In this document: positions 54,771-64,000 of the stretch, piece after piece
Position numbering within the stretch: the stretch's first letter is position 1
Layout of the letters: every line of letters begins with the position of its first letter
DNA from: Antennarius striatus
Lineage: Eukaryota; Chordata; Actinopteri; Lophiiformes; Antennariidae
Reading direction: 5' to 3'
Assembly: GCF_040054535.1 (NCBI RefSeq)
Contig: NC_090784.1
Location: forward strand, 4,149,001 to 4,213,000
Length of the DNA stretch: 64,000 nt
Position numbers and translations under genes: made by a program
Notes under the pieces: generated by a model
The model's database searches: none
Told to the model about the DNA's origin: nothing
What the model saw: the letters and a program-made list of their open reading frames with translations, nothing else

Positions 54771-55045
54771 AAAGCCGCACAGCAAAGCGGTTCCGGGTTC
54801 GAGTCCCACTCTGTGCGGAGTTTGCATGTTCTCCCCGTGTCTGTGTGGGTTCTCTCCTGGTTCTCCGGCTTCCTCCCACCTCCAAAAGCATGTGCTTCAG
54901 TTTAATTGGCCGGTCCCAAATTGACCGTAGGAGTGAGTGTGTGTGTGCATGAGTGTTTGTCTGCATCTCTGTGCGGCAACGCGGAGCACTGGCGTCGCAC
55001 CCGGAGTTTCCCCCGCCTCACACCCTAAGCCAGCTGGGATAGGCT
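54771..55045 (+). mobile_element. tRNA-headed SINE, copy C, both ends damaged
   Basis: B box GGTTCGAGTCC at 54796-54806, then GGAGTTTGCATGTTCTCCCC and the same body as copies A and B. The first part of the tRNA head is lost and the 3' tail stops at CAGCTGGGATAGGCT, close before a LINE fragment. Confidence 0.75.
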
Positions 55046-55079
55046 TGTTTAATCATCTCACAAATGTGGATATAAGCGG

Positions 55080-55460
55080 CGGAAATGGGCGTTTCCAGGC
55101 GGATAGCTGGTGTCTCCCTTAGAGATAAAGTGAGGAAACACTGCTGTTCGCGAGGGGCTTAGAGCCCTTGCTCCTCCGCGTGGAAAGGAGTCCACTGAGG
55201 TGGTTTGGGCATCCGGTGCAGATGTCACCGGGGCGCCTCCCTAGTGAGGTATCCCTGGTACGTCCAGCTGGGATTAGACCTTGGCGCAGACCCAGGACCA
55301 GGTGGAGGGATTATATCTCAACACTGGCCTGGGAACGCCTTGGGATCCCCCAGTCAGAGCTGGTGGACGTGGCCGGGGAAAGGGAAGTTTCGGGCTCCCT
55401 ATTGAAGCTGCTGCCCCCGCGACCCGACTACGGATAAGCGGTAGAAGATGGATGGATGGA
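55080..55460 (+). mobile_element. LINE 3' end (Rex3-related) with (ATGG)n tail
   Basis: The open part encodes SPLRWFGHPVQMSPGRLP, RTRWRDYISTLAWERLG and the terminus LLKLLPPRPDYG. It aligns with the C-terminus of the Rex3 copy at 2970-3300 but is clearly diverged, so it is a related subfamily. Stops and a frame shift precede it. The tail is GGATAAGCGGTAGAAGATGG plus ATGG units. Confidence 0.8.
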
Positions 55461-55469
55461 CAAATGTGG

Positions 55470-58400
55470 TTGACTGACTAATCCTATGCTAAACTAAGCT
55501 AACCAGCTACTGGTGGTGGCTTCATATTTTCCATACGAACATGAGAGGAGTATCTTCTCACCTGACTGCGTATTTCCCAAAATACGCAAGGATAATCAGG
55601 CGTCTGAGATTTAAAAGAAACGCCCACTTGGATGACAGATTGTACTCATTGCACACTTTTGTGTGTGGTGAGTCAGGCCATTCATTATTGTTTCCTGTGC
55701 TGATGCTGGAGTTGTTAAAGGATTTCCAGTAGCTCAAGCCTCCCCTGGATTGTTAGATCTTTCTTCAGTAGCCTTTCTCAGATGACACCGTGTACAGTAC
55801 GAGAGCTGGCATCACTTTATGCTCTCTGCGTGGATGCTGTGATGCTCCACAGGAGGATGTCTAATCATTGTGGCTAAAATAAAAAACAGATAGGCGCATT
55901 TGTCTTTGGCAGCTTGTACTTTTCTCTCAGTTCGGTGATGGATGAATACCTTGGTGTGTGTGTTTGTGTGTGTCTGTGTGTGTTTGTCTATCTCGGCAGT
56001 GCAAAGTGACCAGGGACAGGCGCCAACAGAAAAAGGCCCTGTCCCCCATCTAATGAGCAGCATTATTCAAATAGAGTCTTTGTTGTCAGTGCAGTGTGCT
56101 GCAGTCCAGACACTGCTGTCACAGGCAGCAATGCCTGATGCACTGTTTCCTCATTCTGATGCTCTATCAGCTTATCGCCTATTGAAATTCATGTGGGAAA
56201 ATAAGACGCCTGAAACCGTTGGAAGGTACATTTCACCACTGTAGTCTATGAGGCTCTTCCTGCAGGTGATCATTCTACGCAAAGGTGATCTTTCAATCGA
56301 TTTACTCATCTTTTAAAGACAATAAAAGTAGTGGCTTTGTGTGGCCTCTAAGGATCAGATGAGAGGATTACCCTCTGTGTTGCTATACATGGTGTCAGAA
56401 CAGGATCAAACAGCAGGTGGGCACTGACAGGAATGGCTTCAACACAAAATGTCAACAAATAGAGGAATATCACCCAGTTTGTCGATCACACTGTGGAGTC
56501 AAATGAAAAAAAAAGAGATTTCAAGGCCCTCACCAACTGACGGAAGGAGCAACGATGAATAAAAGAGGGGGGGGGGGGAGATGGGAGTCGAAAAATCAGC
56601 CTTCCTACAAAGAAGGATGAGGGGAAAGAAGGCAGCGTGTTGGAGGAAGCTCCTCCGACCGAGCCCATCTCCAGCTGTCACAAATCATTTCTGCTCGGGA
56701 AGTGAGGGGAGGCGAAATGTCAAAATATTTGAATAAATTCCATGGATGCCTGTTGAGAGTGGGGTGGTGCGGTGAGAGGGGTATTGTTGGTGCAAATGTG
56801 GTGGAGAGGGATGAGAGGGTTGGGGGAATATAAAGGTGGGGTTGGGGGGGAGTGCAATAGCAGAGGGGTTTCGCATGTCCAATAGGCTTCACAGGCCTGA
56901 GGAGGAGCATGGGCTACATGGAAATTAAAGGTTTGGTCACTGCCCACAAATGTTGCCTCATTTTTAAATATTGCTTTGTTTAAATTACTGATGATAATAA
57001 TAATAACACATAACGATGCATAAATATGATTAACATACTCAGTGCTTCTATGTATCAGAACAACTCCACAGACAAAATGATAATATTTGCATCTGTGAGA
57101 TGAGTATGCTGATGACATGTTTCTACTTTCACACTTAGGATTGTTTGTACGTTTCTAGGCTCCCCGGCAGCAAAAAGAATTTCACATGCTTAGCACACTG
57201 TTTTTTCTGACCACACATATCTACAAGATTCCCATTTTTAAATTTATTTGGTATAATCAATTAGCATTATCATGATACCAAACAAGGATAGGAGTAGTTC
57301 TTAAAGCCAAATAGAGCTCATTAGAGGGGATGTTTGATTGGTGTTAGAAATTAAAGTCACACTCCAAGTCACACTGCTATATATACAGTACAGTTAAGAC
57401 AAATTCATTTTTATTGAACGGTCATGCCACACCCCCAAAAAAACAGAAAGACAGAAAAGAAAAAGGTGTTTCAGTATCAAACTTTAACTGGTGAGCAAAT
57501 TTTGACATTTTTATTTGGCCATTAATTGTTTAAAATATGTTCTTTTCCTTTGAGGTAGTGTAGTTCTCCATTCACTGATCTGTGACCATGAGCCAGTGAT
57601 ATAATTAGGGCAATGAAATTTTTTTTGAATATTTGTTTTGCTGTTTCTAAGCAGAACTTATCAACTTATCAGAACTTACAATAACTATCAATCACTAGAA
57701 GAGACTACAGACGTCAGACTCCTGCTCTATAAGACTCACAAACAGCTGAGTGCAAACAAGACTATTTTAACACAATCACTTAAGTTCTCATGCAGTAACT
57801 ATCCCATGATATGTACTACATAAAATATTTGAACTAGTGCTTACATATCAATTGTTTGTGGCATTTGTGCTTTTGATGCCACAGGCCTGAGTGGAAGTTA
57901 ACACAAGTTACTGTCTAGTTTTAGTTCACTTCTCCCTCTTCATACTCATGGTCCAAGGTGATGAGTGAATTAAGGACAGTCTAATGATGCTTGTTTGTTT
58001 AAAGTCTCTGAATGCATGTGTTTTATCAGCCTGTGTGCATCGACTCTCTTTGTTCAGAAGATCTCCAGGGTACATTAAAAGTCACAGGGTCAGTGTCTCC
58101 TCTGTTTGCCTCTGAACTCACTATCACTGTATTTAATTAAGCCTCTAATCAGCCACTAAATACACAATAAAATGAGACAATCCGTATCTGTTTACCTCCA
58201 TCTAAATTCTTTCACACACATACACATACTCTGCATATTTGTATGTATGGTTGGTTTTTAAAAAAATCACTTATCAGGGAAAAAGATCAAGGTCATGACT
58301 CCTCTTCACACCCGATTCCCTGAAACCAATTAAACTGTCGGTCGGTGAAGTTCACTTGGAGGATACGGACTGGAAAACAATAGCAAATGACAGCTTCTCT

Positions 58401-59370
58401 CCACTATCTCTTGCTGGGGTTTCTTGCAGCAGTAATTACATTTGCAGATTCTGTCATTAAGACTAAAAAGCTGGAAACGTCTCACTATCAGGCAGATTTA
58501 TTCAAAATATTCCGTTAATAGGCATTATCAACATTCTGAAACAGGGTCAGTTGTAAGATTTTGATGGGAGGTCAAACATGGAGGGATGTGATCAGCAACA
58601 ATAAATAAATCATATGTTCACCGTGAAAACAAAGAACAAGTAAATAAACCAAAACAATAGCATCCAGGGGTACAGCCGTATTATCGTTATAAACTCTTCA
58701 TTGTAAGGGCAGAAGTAAATATAGTAGATGAGGAAATAAACTTTGTTAGCAGGATTGACAAAGTCTTAACTCCAAACTTTTTGAAATGTCAAAAACATTT
58801 TCTACAAATGATACATCTTTTTCCCACCAACTCTCTCTGATGCAGGTGACCAGCCATTAGACTATACCAGCAACCTTGTTCTTAGGATAGTAATGTCAGT
58901 CTGATGGTCCACTGCACTGAACTATATCAACATTCCTGTTGTAAACAGAGTGTATTGCAGTGACGTGTGGTCAGGGGAGGCAGGTGAGGCCGTCATGACA
59001 GCAAAAATGAAAAATGGAAGAAATAAATTAAATGGTTATATTTATCCAGTGATGTGTATTATAAAGTTATTTTCCATTTAACGTCACCAATTTTAGGTTA
59101 TTTTTACTCAAAATTGCTGAATTGTCACATTTACCACTGAAATACTGAGAAGAGACCTGCAGTGAGGCTTTTGTTCGGAAGGAGCGACGCATGGACTTCA
59201 TTAATAAGTAAACTAACTTATAAGCAAACATGTAGGAAACAACACAACATTTTTTTAATCAAATGTGCTAATTGTGTGTTACAGTTTGTATGTGTAAATA
59301 ATTCTGCTCTGAGACTTTAAAAATGGCCTAAACTGTAGGTTAATATTTTTTTTCATTCTAATTATGATGA
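55470..59370. other. Gene-free spacer
   Basis: No coding sequence is recognised. It includes a short GT-rich run (55954-55983), G-runs at 56566-56578 and a G-rich strand-biased stretch 56755-56865, and AT-rich non-repetitive blocks at 56040-56230 and 58060-58230. Confidence 0.5.
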
Positions 59371-59378
59371 AATCATAC

Positions 59379-59470
59379 GAGAACATACAAACTCCACACA
59401 GAAAGGAATCGAATCCAGAACCTCTTTGCTGTGAGGCAACAGCGCTACCCACCGCTTCAGTGTGCTGCCC
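59379..59470 (-). mobile_element. SINE head fragment
   Basis: The head end only of the SINE family seen at 39667, 49461 and 54771. On the minus strand a GGGCAGCACACTGAAGCGGT-type start is followed by GCGCTGTTGCCTCACAGCAA and a mutated B box. Confidence 0.65.
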
Positions 59471-59912
59471 TTGACCACAGATCTGTCTCAGGTAAATTAC
59501 ACTTTTCAATAAAATGATGCATTTCCAAACCATGGTCTTCCGCAATGCCTGAATGCAGGTGAGGTCCCGCAGTGAAATGATGAAACACAACAGCATCTAT
59601 GATTCATTGCCATATATTCAACTATTCTTCCCGGCATAGGGCATTAAAATAGGACATACAGGTACGCAACTGTAAAAGGCTGCCAATCACTGCCTCGATG
59701 TAAACTGAGATGGGCAGGCATGCTTGGATTTTCTCCCAACCTCATGAGACTTTTCCCCATGTGGGATGACCGCCCTGCAGCTGGGAGAAAAGCACACATG
59801 TGCTGGTCTATACAAGAAGCAAACAGATCCACAGCCTCTATGTAAAAGGAGGCAGAGCAGCACACTCATTATTTAACTGGCTTTTGACAGCTGGGGCATA
59901 GCAGAGGGACAC

Positions 59913-59917
<5 letters not shown>

Positions 59918-60002
<85 letters not shown>
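59918..60002. repeat. (GT)n microsatellite
   Basis: About 42 GT units with one GC interruption. Confidence 0.98.
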
Positions 60003-60003
<1 letters not shown>

Positions 60004-60303
60004 ATGTCTGTATGTGCACATACATGGGTAGCTGTGCTTGCACTTTTGTGTGTGTCCATCTCCATTTGCATTTTTCTGCATTTGTGTGTGTGTGTGTGTG
60101 TGCACTCGGCCATGTGCATTTGTATGTGTGGCACAGTGGACCAGAACAGAGCTCTGACAGTGGCAGGACTGCTGCTCGCTGATGCCTGCCTGGAGGAGCT
60201 GACAGCGGCCCGGCCTGTCAATCACCGAGCATGCCCACTAGTCCTCAGTTCACATCATCCCATCTTGTTAACTCTAAATCTGGCTGGGTATTGTTTATAT
60301 AGA

Positions 60304-60304
60304 G

Positions 60305-60390
<86 letters not shown>

Positions 60391-60392
60391 AA
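60304..60392. repeat. (GT)n microsatellite
   Basis: About 43 GT units with small interruptions, followed by a short GA run. Confidence 0.98.
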
Positions 60393-60865
60393 GAGAGAGA
60401 GAGATGGAGGGAAGGTGCATCCTTGCTCTAATGTGTTACTGTGTTATGGTTTAAGCTGCATGGCTCTGTTTGAGTCAGAGACCAATCAACACAAGTGATG
60501 AGACACTGCTGCAGTTGTTGCTCAGACACACGTCGTTCTGTGGGAGTTAATCCTTTCTTGCGCAAGCATGTTGATGTGAAAGGGAACTGACCAAACAACA
60601 TATTAAAGCTTCAAGCACTTCTAATGTAACAGATGTGTCACGAATCACAAAGGGTGTGTTCATCTCTAAAGTAATTTCTGTGATTGGCTGTGCGTTCTGT
60701 CCTTTGCATGAAAGAGAGCAATGCTCTTTGACTCCAAGTTAACTCTCATTTTGTCACCTTCAGCAGGTAGCTGCTAATCAGCTAACCTGATTGGTTGTCC
60801 TCGAATCTGTGGAGAGACTTGGCTCTTTTGGTTGTGACATCACAGCGTCGGTGCACAGTAGAATG

Positions 60866-60867
60866 AG

Positions 60868-60939
<72 letters not shown>
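60866..60939. repeat. (GA)n microsatellite
   Basis: About 37 uninterrupted GA units, a pure purine strand. Confidence 0.98.
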
Positions 60940-60943
<4 letters not shown>

Positions 60944-61020
60944 GGACGAGTCATTTATCTATGCAAATGTCAGCCAAAATGTGATGACCACTGTACACAC
61001 ATAGGCTCTTAATTATGAGC

Positions 61021-61021
<1 letters not shown>

Positions 61022-61072
<51 letters not shown>

Positions 61073-61074
61073 TG

Positions 61075-61119
<45 letters not shown>
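61022..61119. repeat. (GT)n-(GA)n compound microsatellite
   Basis: About 27 GT units (one TA and one GC change) join directly to about 20 GA units at 61078. Confidence 0.98.
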
Positions 61120-61122
<3 letters not shown>

Positions 61123-61452
61123 GGGAGAGAGAAAACATCTATCAGGTCAAGATGGAAAGATGGATTGTATTAGATAACATGTTTCGAGAAAAAAAGAGAG
61201 AACTGAGTTGAAATTAATTGTCAAACAAAAGTAAACAATATTTTAATATAATTAATAGTGTTAATATGTCACACCAGCAATATTAATAAAAACAGACATA
61301 ATCAATAATAAGCTCAACACACAATCAACAAATTTTTTTATATTTATTACTGCCAGAGGCCATGGAAAATTTTAAGAAATAATGTCCAACACAAAGTGTC
61401 CCTCTCACCCTTGTGGGGTGGTATCTGTGTGTCATCCTCAAGCTTGGGTCCT

Positions 61453-61835
61453 CTACCAGAGGCCTGGGAGTCTGAGGGTTCTGCGCAGTATCTTAGCTGT
61501 TCCTAGGACTGTGCTCTTCTGGACTGAGGCTTCAGATGTTGTTCCAGGAATCTGCTGGAGCCACTCTTCCAGTTTGGGGGTCACTGCCCCAAGTGCTCCT
61601 GCTACCACGGAGACCACATTAACCTTGATCTTCCACATATGTTCCAGCTGTTCTTTCAACTCTTGATACTTCTCAGTCTTTTCGTGTTCCTTCTTCCTGA
61701 TGTTGGCGTCAGATGGAATCGCCACATCTATCACCACTGCTCTCTTCTGCTCTTTGTCCACCACCACCATGTCCGGTTTGTTAGCAAGCAACTGTTTGTC
61801 AGTCTGGAAGCTGAAGTCCCACAGGATTAGCCTTG
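61453..61835 (-). pseudogene. Rex6 restriction-like endonuclease domain, out of frame
   Basis: The second minus-strand frame encodes KPDMVVVDKEQKRAVVIDVA, the PD-(D/E)xK-type catalytic core, then GALGAVTPKLEEWLQQIPGT and the terminus LRRTLRLPGLW. All are recognisable parts of Rex6. It is no longer joined to the polymerase frame. Confidence 0.85.
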
Positions 61836-63999
61836 TTATTCCTCAACCACCTTTGGCGAAATGTCCCATTGGGATTTGGGTACTTCTAGTCCATACTGGG
61901 TACAGATGTTCCTGTACACTATCACATCTACTTGGTTGTGCCTTTCCATGTATGCTGAGCTGGCGAGCATCTTACACCCTGCTACCACATGCTGGACTGT
62001 CTCTGGGGCTTCCTTAAATAGCCTGCACCTTGGGTCAGATCTACTGTAGTAGATATTGGCCTCTATTGCTCTTGTACTTAGGGCCTGTTCTTGTGCTACC
62101 ATGATCAGTACCTCTGTGCTGTCTCTCAGTCCAGCTTTATTCAGCCATTGGTAGGTCTTCTTGATATCAGCCACTTCCTCTATCTGACGGTGGTACATGC
62201 CGTGTAGGGGCTTGTCCCTCCATGTTGTCTCCTCCTCCTCTTCCTCCTCAGGTTTCTGCTGTCTAAGGCATTCACTGCGCAGTTCATCTGTTGGGGCCAT
62301 CTTCCTGATGTACTCTTGGATTTTTGATGTCTCATCCTGGACAGTGGCCCTGAGGCTCACTAGTCCTCGGCCTCCCTCTTTCCGCTTAGTGTACAGCCTC
62401 AGGATGCTGGACTTGGGATGAAACCCTCCATGCATGGTGAGGAGCTTTCTCGAATTGATGTCTGTGGCTTCTATCTCCTCCTTTGGCCAGCTTATGATCC
62501 CAGCGGGGTATCTGATGACTGGCAGTGCATACATGTTGATGGCTCGGACCTTGTTCTTACCATTCAGCTGGCTTCTCAGGACTTGCCTTACTCTCTGGAG
62601 GTATTTGGCTGTTGATGACTTCCTTGCGGCCTCCTCATGGTTGCCATTAGCCTGTGGGATTCCAAGGTATTTGTAGCTGTCCTTGATGTCTTCTATCCTG
62701 CCCCCTGGTAGGTCAACCCCTTCAGTTCTGATCATCTTGCTTCTTCTTGATACCATCCGGCCACATTTGTCTAATCCGAATGACATCCCTATGTCATCGC
62801 TGTAGATCCTGGTGGTGTGGATCAGTGAGTCAATTTCTCGCTCATTCCTGGCATACAGCTTGATGTCATCCATGTAGAGGAGATGGCTGATTGTTGTCCC
62901 ACTTCGGAATCGGTATCCGTAGCCACTCTTTGTGATGATGTGACTGAGGGGGTTCAGGCCTATGCAGAACAGCAGTGGTGATAGTGCATCCCCTTGGTAT
63001 ATGCCGCACTTGATGTTAACTTGGGCAATTGGCTTGGAGTTAGTCTCCAGGGTTGTCTTCCACTTCCCCATTGAGTTCTTGATGAAGGCTCCTAGTGTCC
63101 TGTTGATCTTATACAGTTCCAGACATTCCAGCATCCACGTGTGTGGCATTGACTCGTAGGCTTTCTGGTAGTCAATCCAGGCGATGTACAAGTTGGTCTG
63201 CCTATTCTTACAGTCTCTGTGTACTGCTCTGTCCACTAGTAGCTGGTGCTTGACTCCCCTGGTGTTATTACCAACTCCTTTCTGTGCCCCGCTCATATTT
63301 TGATCCATGTACCTACTCATCTTAGCCGCCATGATGCCTGACAGGAGCTTCCATGTTGTATTGAGACAGCTTATTGGCCGGTAGTTGGATGGGGTAGATT
63401 CCTTCTGTGGGTCTTTCATGATCAGGACTGTCCTGCCTTCAGTCAAACATTCTGGGTGTGTCCCATCCCTTAGCAGCTGGTTCATCTGTGCTGCTAGACG
63501 CTCATGGAGTGCTGTCAGATTCTTTAGCCAGTATGTATGGATCATATCCGGGCCCGGTGCTGACCAACTCTTCATCTTTGACACTCTTTCTTGGATGTCT
63601 GCCATTGAGATGGTTACTGGTTCTTGTTCTGGGAGGCAGCTGTGGTCAGTCCTCAGGTCCACTAGCCACTGGACATCGGTGTTGTGTGACACTTCTCTTT
63701 CCCATATGCCCTTCCAGTATTTCTCCACCTCAGCTCTTGGTGGGTCTGGCCGGATGCTATTTCCCTGCCACTGAGAGTACACCTTTGCTGGTTGATTGGA
63801 GAAGGTCTTGTTTATTCTCCTGGCCTCAATCTCCTTGGTGTATCGCTTCAGTCGGGTAGCCAGAGCCGTTAGTCTCTGTTTGGCAGTTTCGAGTGCATCA
63901 GGTATGGAGAGCTTGCTGTATTTCCTGGGTCTCCCTTTATTCACCATGTTCCCCTTCTGTAGCTCGGCTAGCTGGCTGACTTCTCTCCGTGTTGCCTTT
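61836..63999 (-). pseudogene. Rex6 reverse-transcriptase ORF, partial at window edge
   Basis: More than 720 codons without a stop, ending QWDISPKVVEE and TAA. The polymerase motifs are all intact, so this copy is young. The premature stop comes from small indels just before the endonuclease: one base gained and two lost relative to the family pattern, as I read it. Confidence 0.85.
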
Positions 64000-64000
64000 A

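Larger units (their letters stand above)
61382..64000 (-). mobile_element. Rex6 non-LTR retrotransposon (R4/Dong type), runs off window
   Basis: Reverse-transcriptase element with a downstream restriction-like endonuclease. The main minus-strand frame is open from the window edge to 61836; the ATG at 63947 is internal, since the same frame continues upstream as REVSQLAELQKGN. Counted from that Met, motif A is YIAWIDYQKAY (Asp 259), motif B GIYQGDALSPLLF (about 316) and motif C LLYMDDIKLYA (358-361). The zinc-knuckle region (from Cys 641) reads CRLFKEAPETVQHVVAGC, with Phe where the family has Cys. A frame shift near 61840 separates the endonuclease. The Rex6 name rests on the protein and on GGTCCTCTACCAGAGGCCTG (61447), which I recall as a Rex6 primer site. 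Confidence 0.88.

Overview
The window is nuclear DNA of a vertebrate, almost certainly a percomorph-type teleost. The genes have short GT-AG exons. The repeats are teleost-typical: non-LTR elements recognisable as Rex3 and Rex6, several dead Tc1 copies, PIF/Harbinger, tRNA-headed SINEs, and long CA, GA, GATA and AAT microsatellites. There are no prokaryotic features.

Three protein-coding genes lie head to tail on the + strand. (1) The 3' half of a spire gene (spire1-like actin nucleator) occupies about 1.5-8.5 kb; it covers the Spir-box, the FYVE-like zinc finger and the C-terminus, while the KIND and WH2 part must lie before base 1. (2) pnisr, an SR-related splicing-associated protein, occupies 10.4-20.1 kb and is complete, with one non-coding and eleven coding exons. 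(3) faxc, failed axon connections homolog, occupies 30.4-46.5 kb and is complete, with six coding exons and a roughly 3-kb 3' UTR. A nuclear tRNA-Glu(TTC) gene sits between spire and pnisr.

Human 6q16.2 (from memory) has PNISR, COQ3 and FAXC in the same relative order and orientation. Here COQ3 is not seen between pnisr and faxc, and the gene before pnisr is spire instead of USP45. The three genes are not an operon and do not share a pathway; they are neighbours by synteny.

The intergenic and intronic DNA is mostly transposon debris. A 5'-truncated Rex3 sits in a spire intron. A LINE 3' end lies in a pnisr intron. The pnisr-faxc interval holds a Tc1-in-Tc1 nest, a terminal-inverted-repeat element with a Harbinger derivative inside it, and a second inverted-repeat element carrying a LINE piece. 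Two SINEs and Tc1 relics lie in and around faxc. From 46.5 to 61.1 kb no gene is recognised; this stretch holds microsatellites, SINE and LINE fragments and some AT-rich, non-repetitive blocks that could be regulatory. From 61.4 kb to the edge lies a large minus-strand Rex6 element with a reverse transcriptase and a frameshifted endonuclease.

I found no convincing undescribed biological system. The best leads are the 39-bp tandem triplication that copies a faxc splice donor, the nested Harbinger derivative with exact ends and target duplication, an unclassified repeat shared by a spire and a pnisr intron, SINE and LINE copies with similar 3' tails, and a possible alternative 3' end in pnisr.
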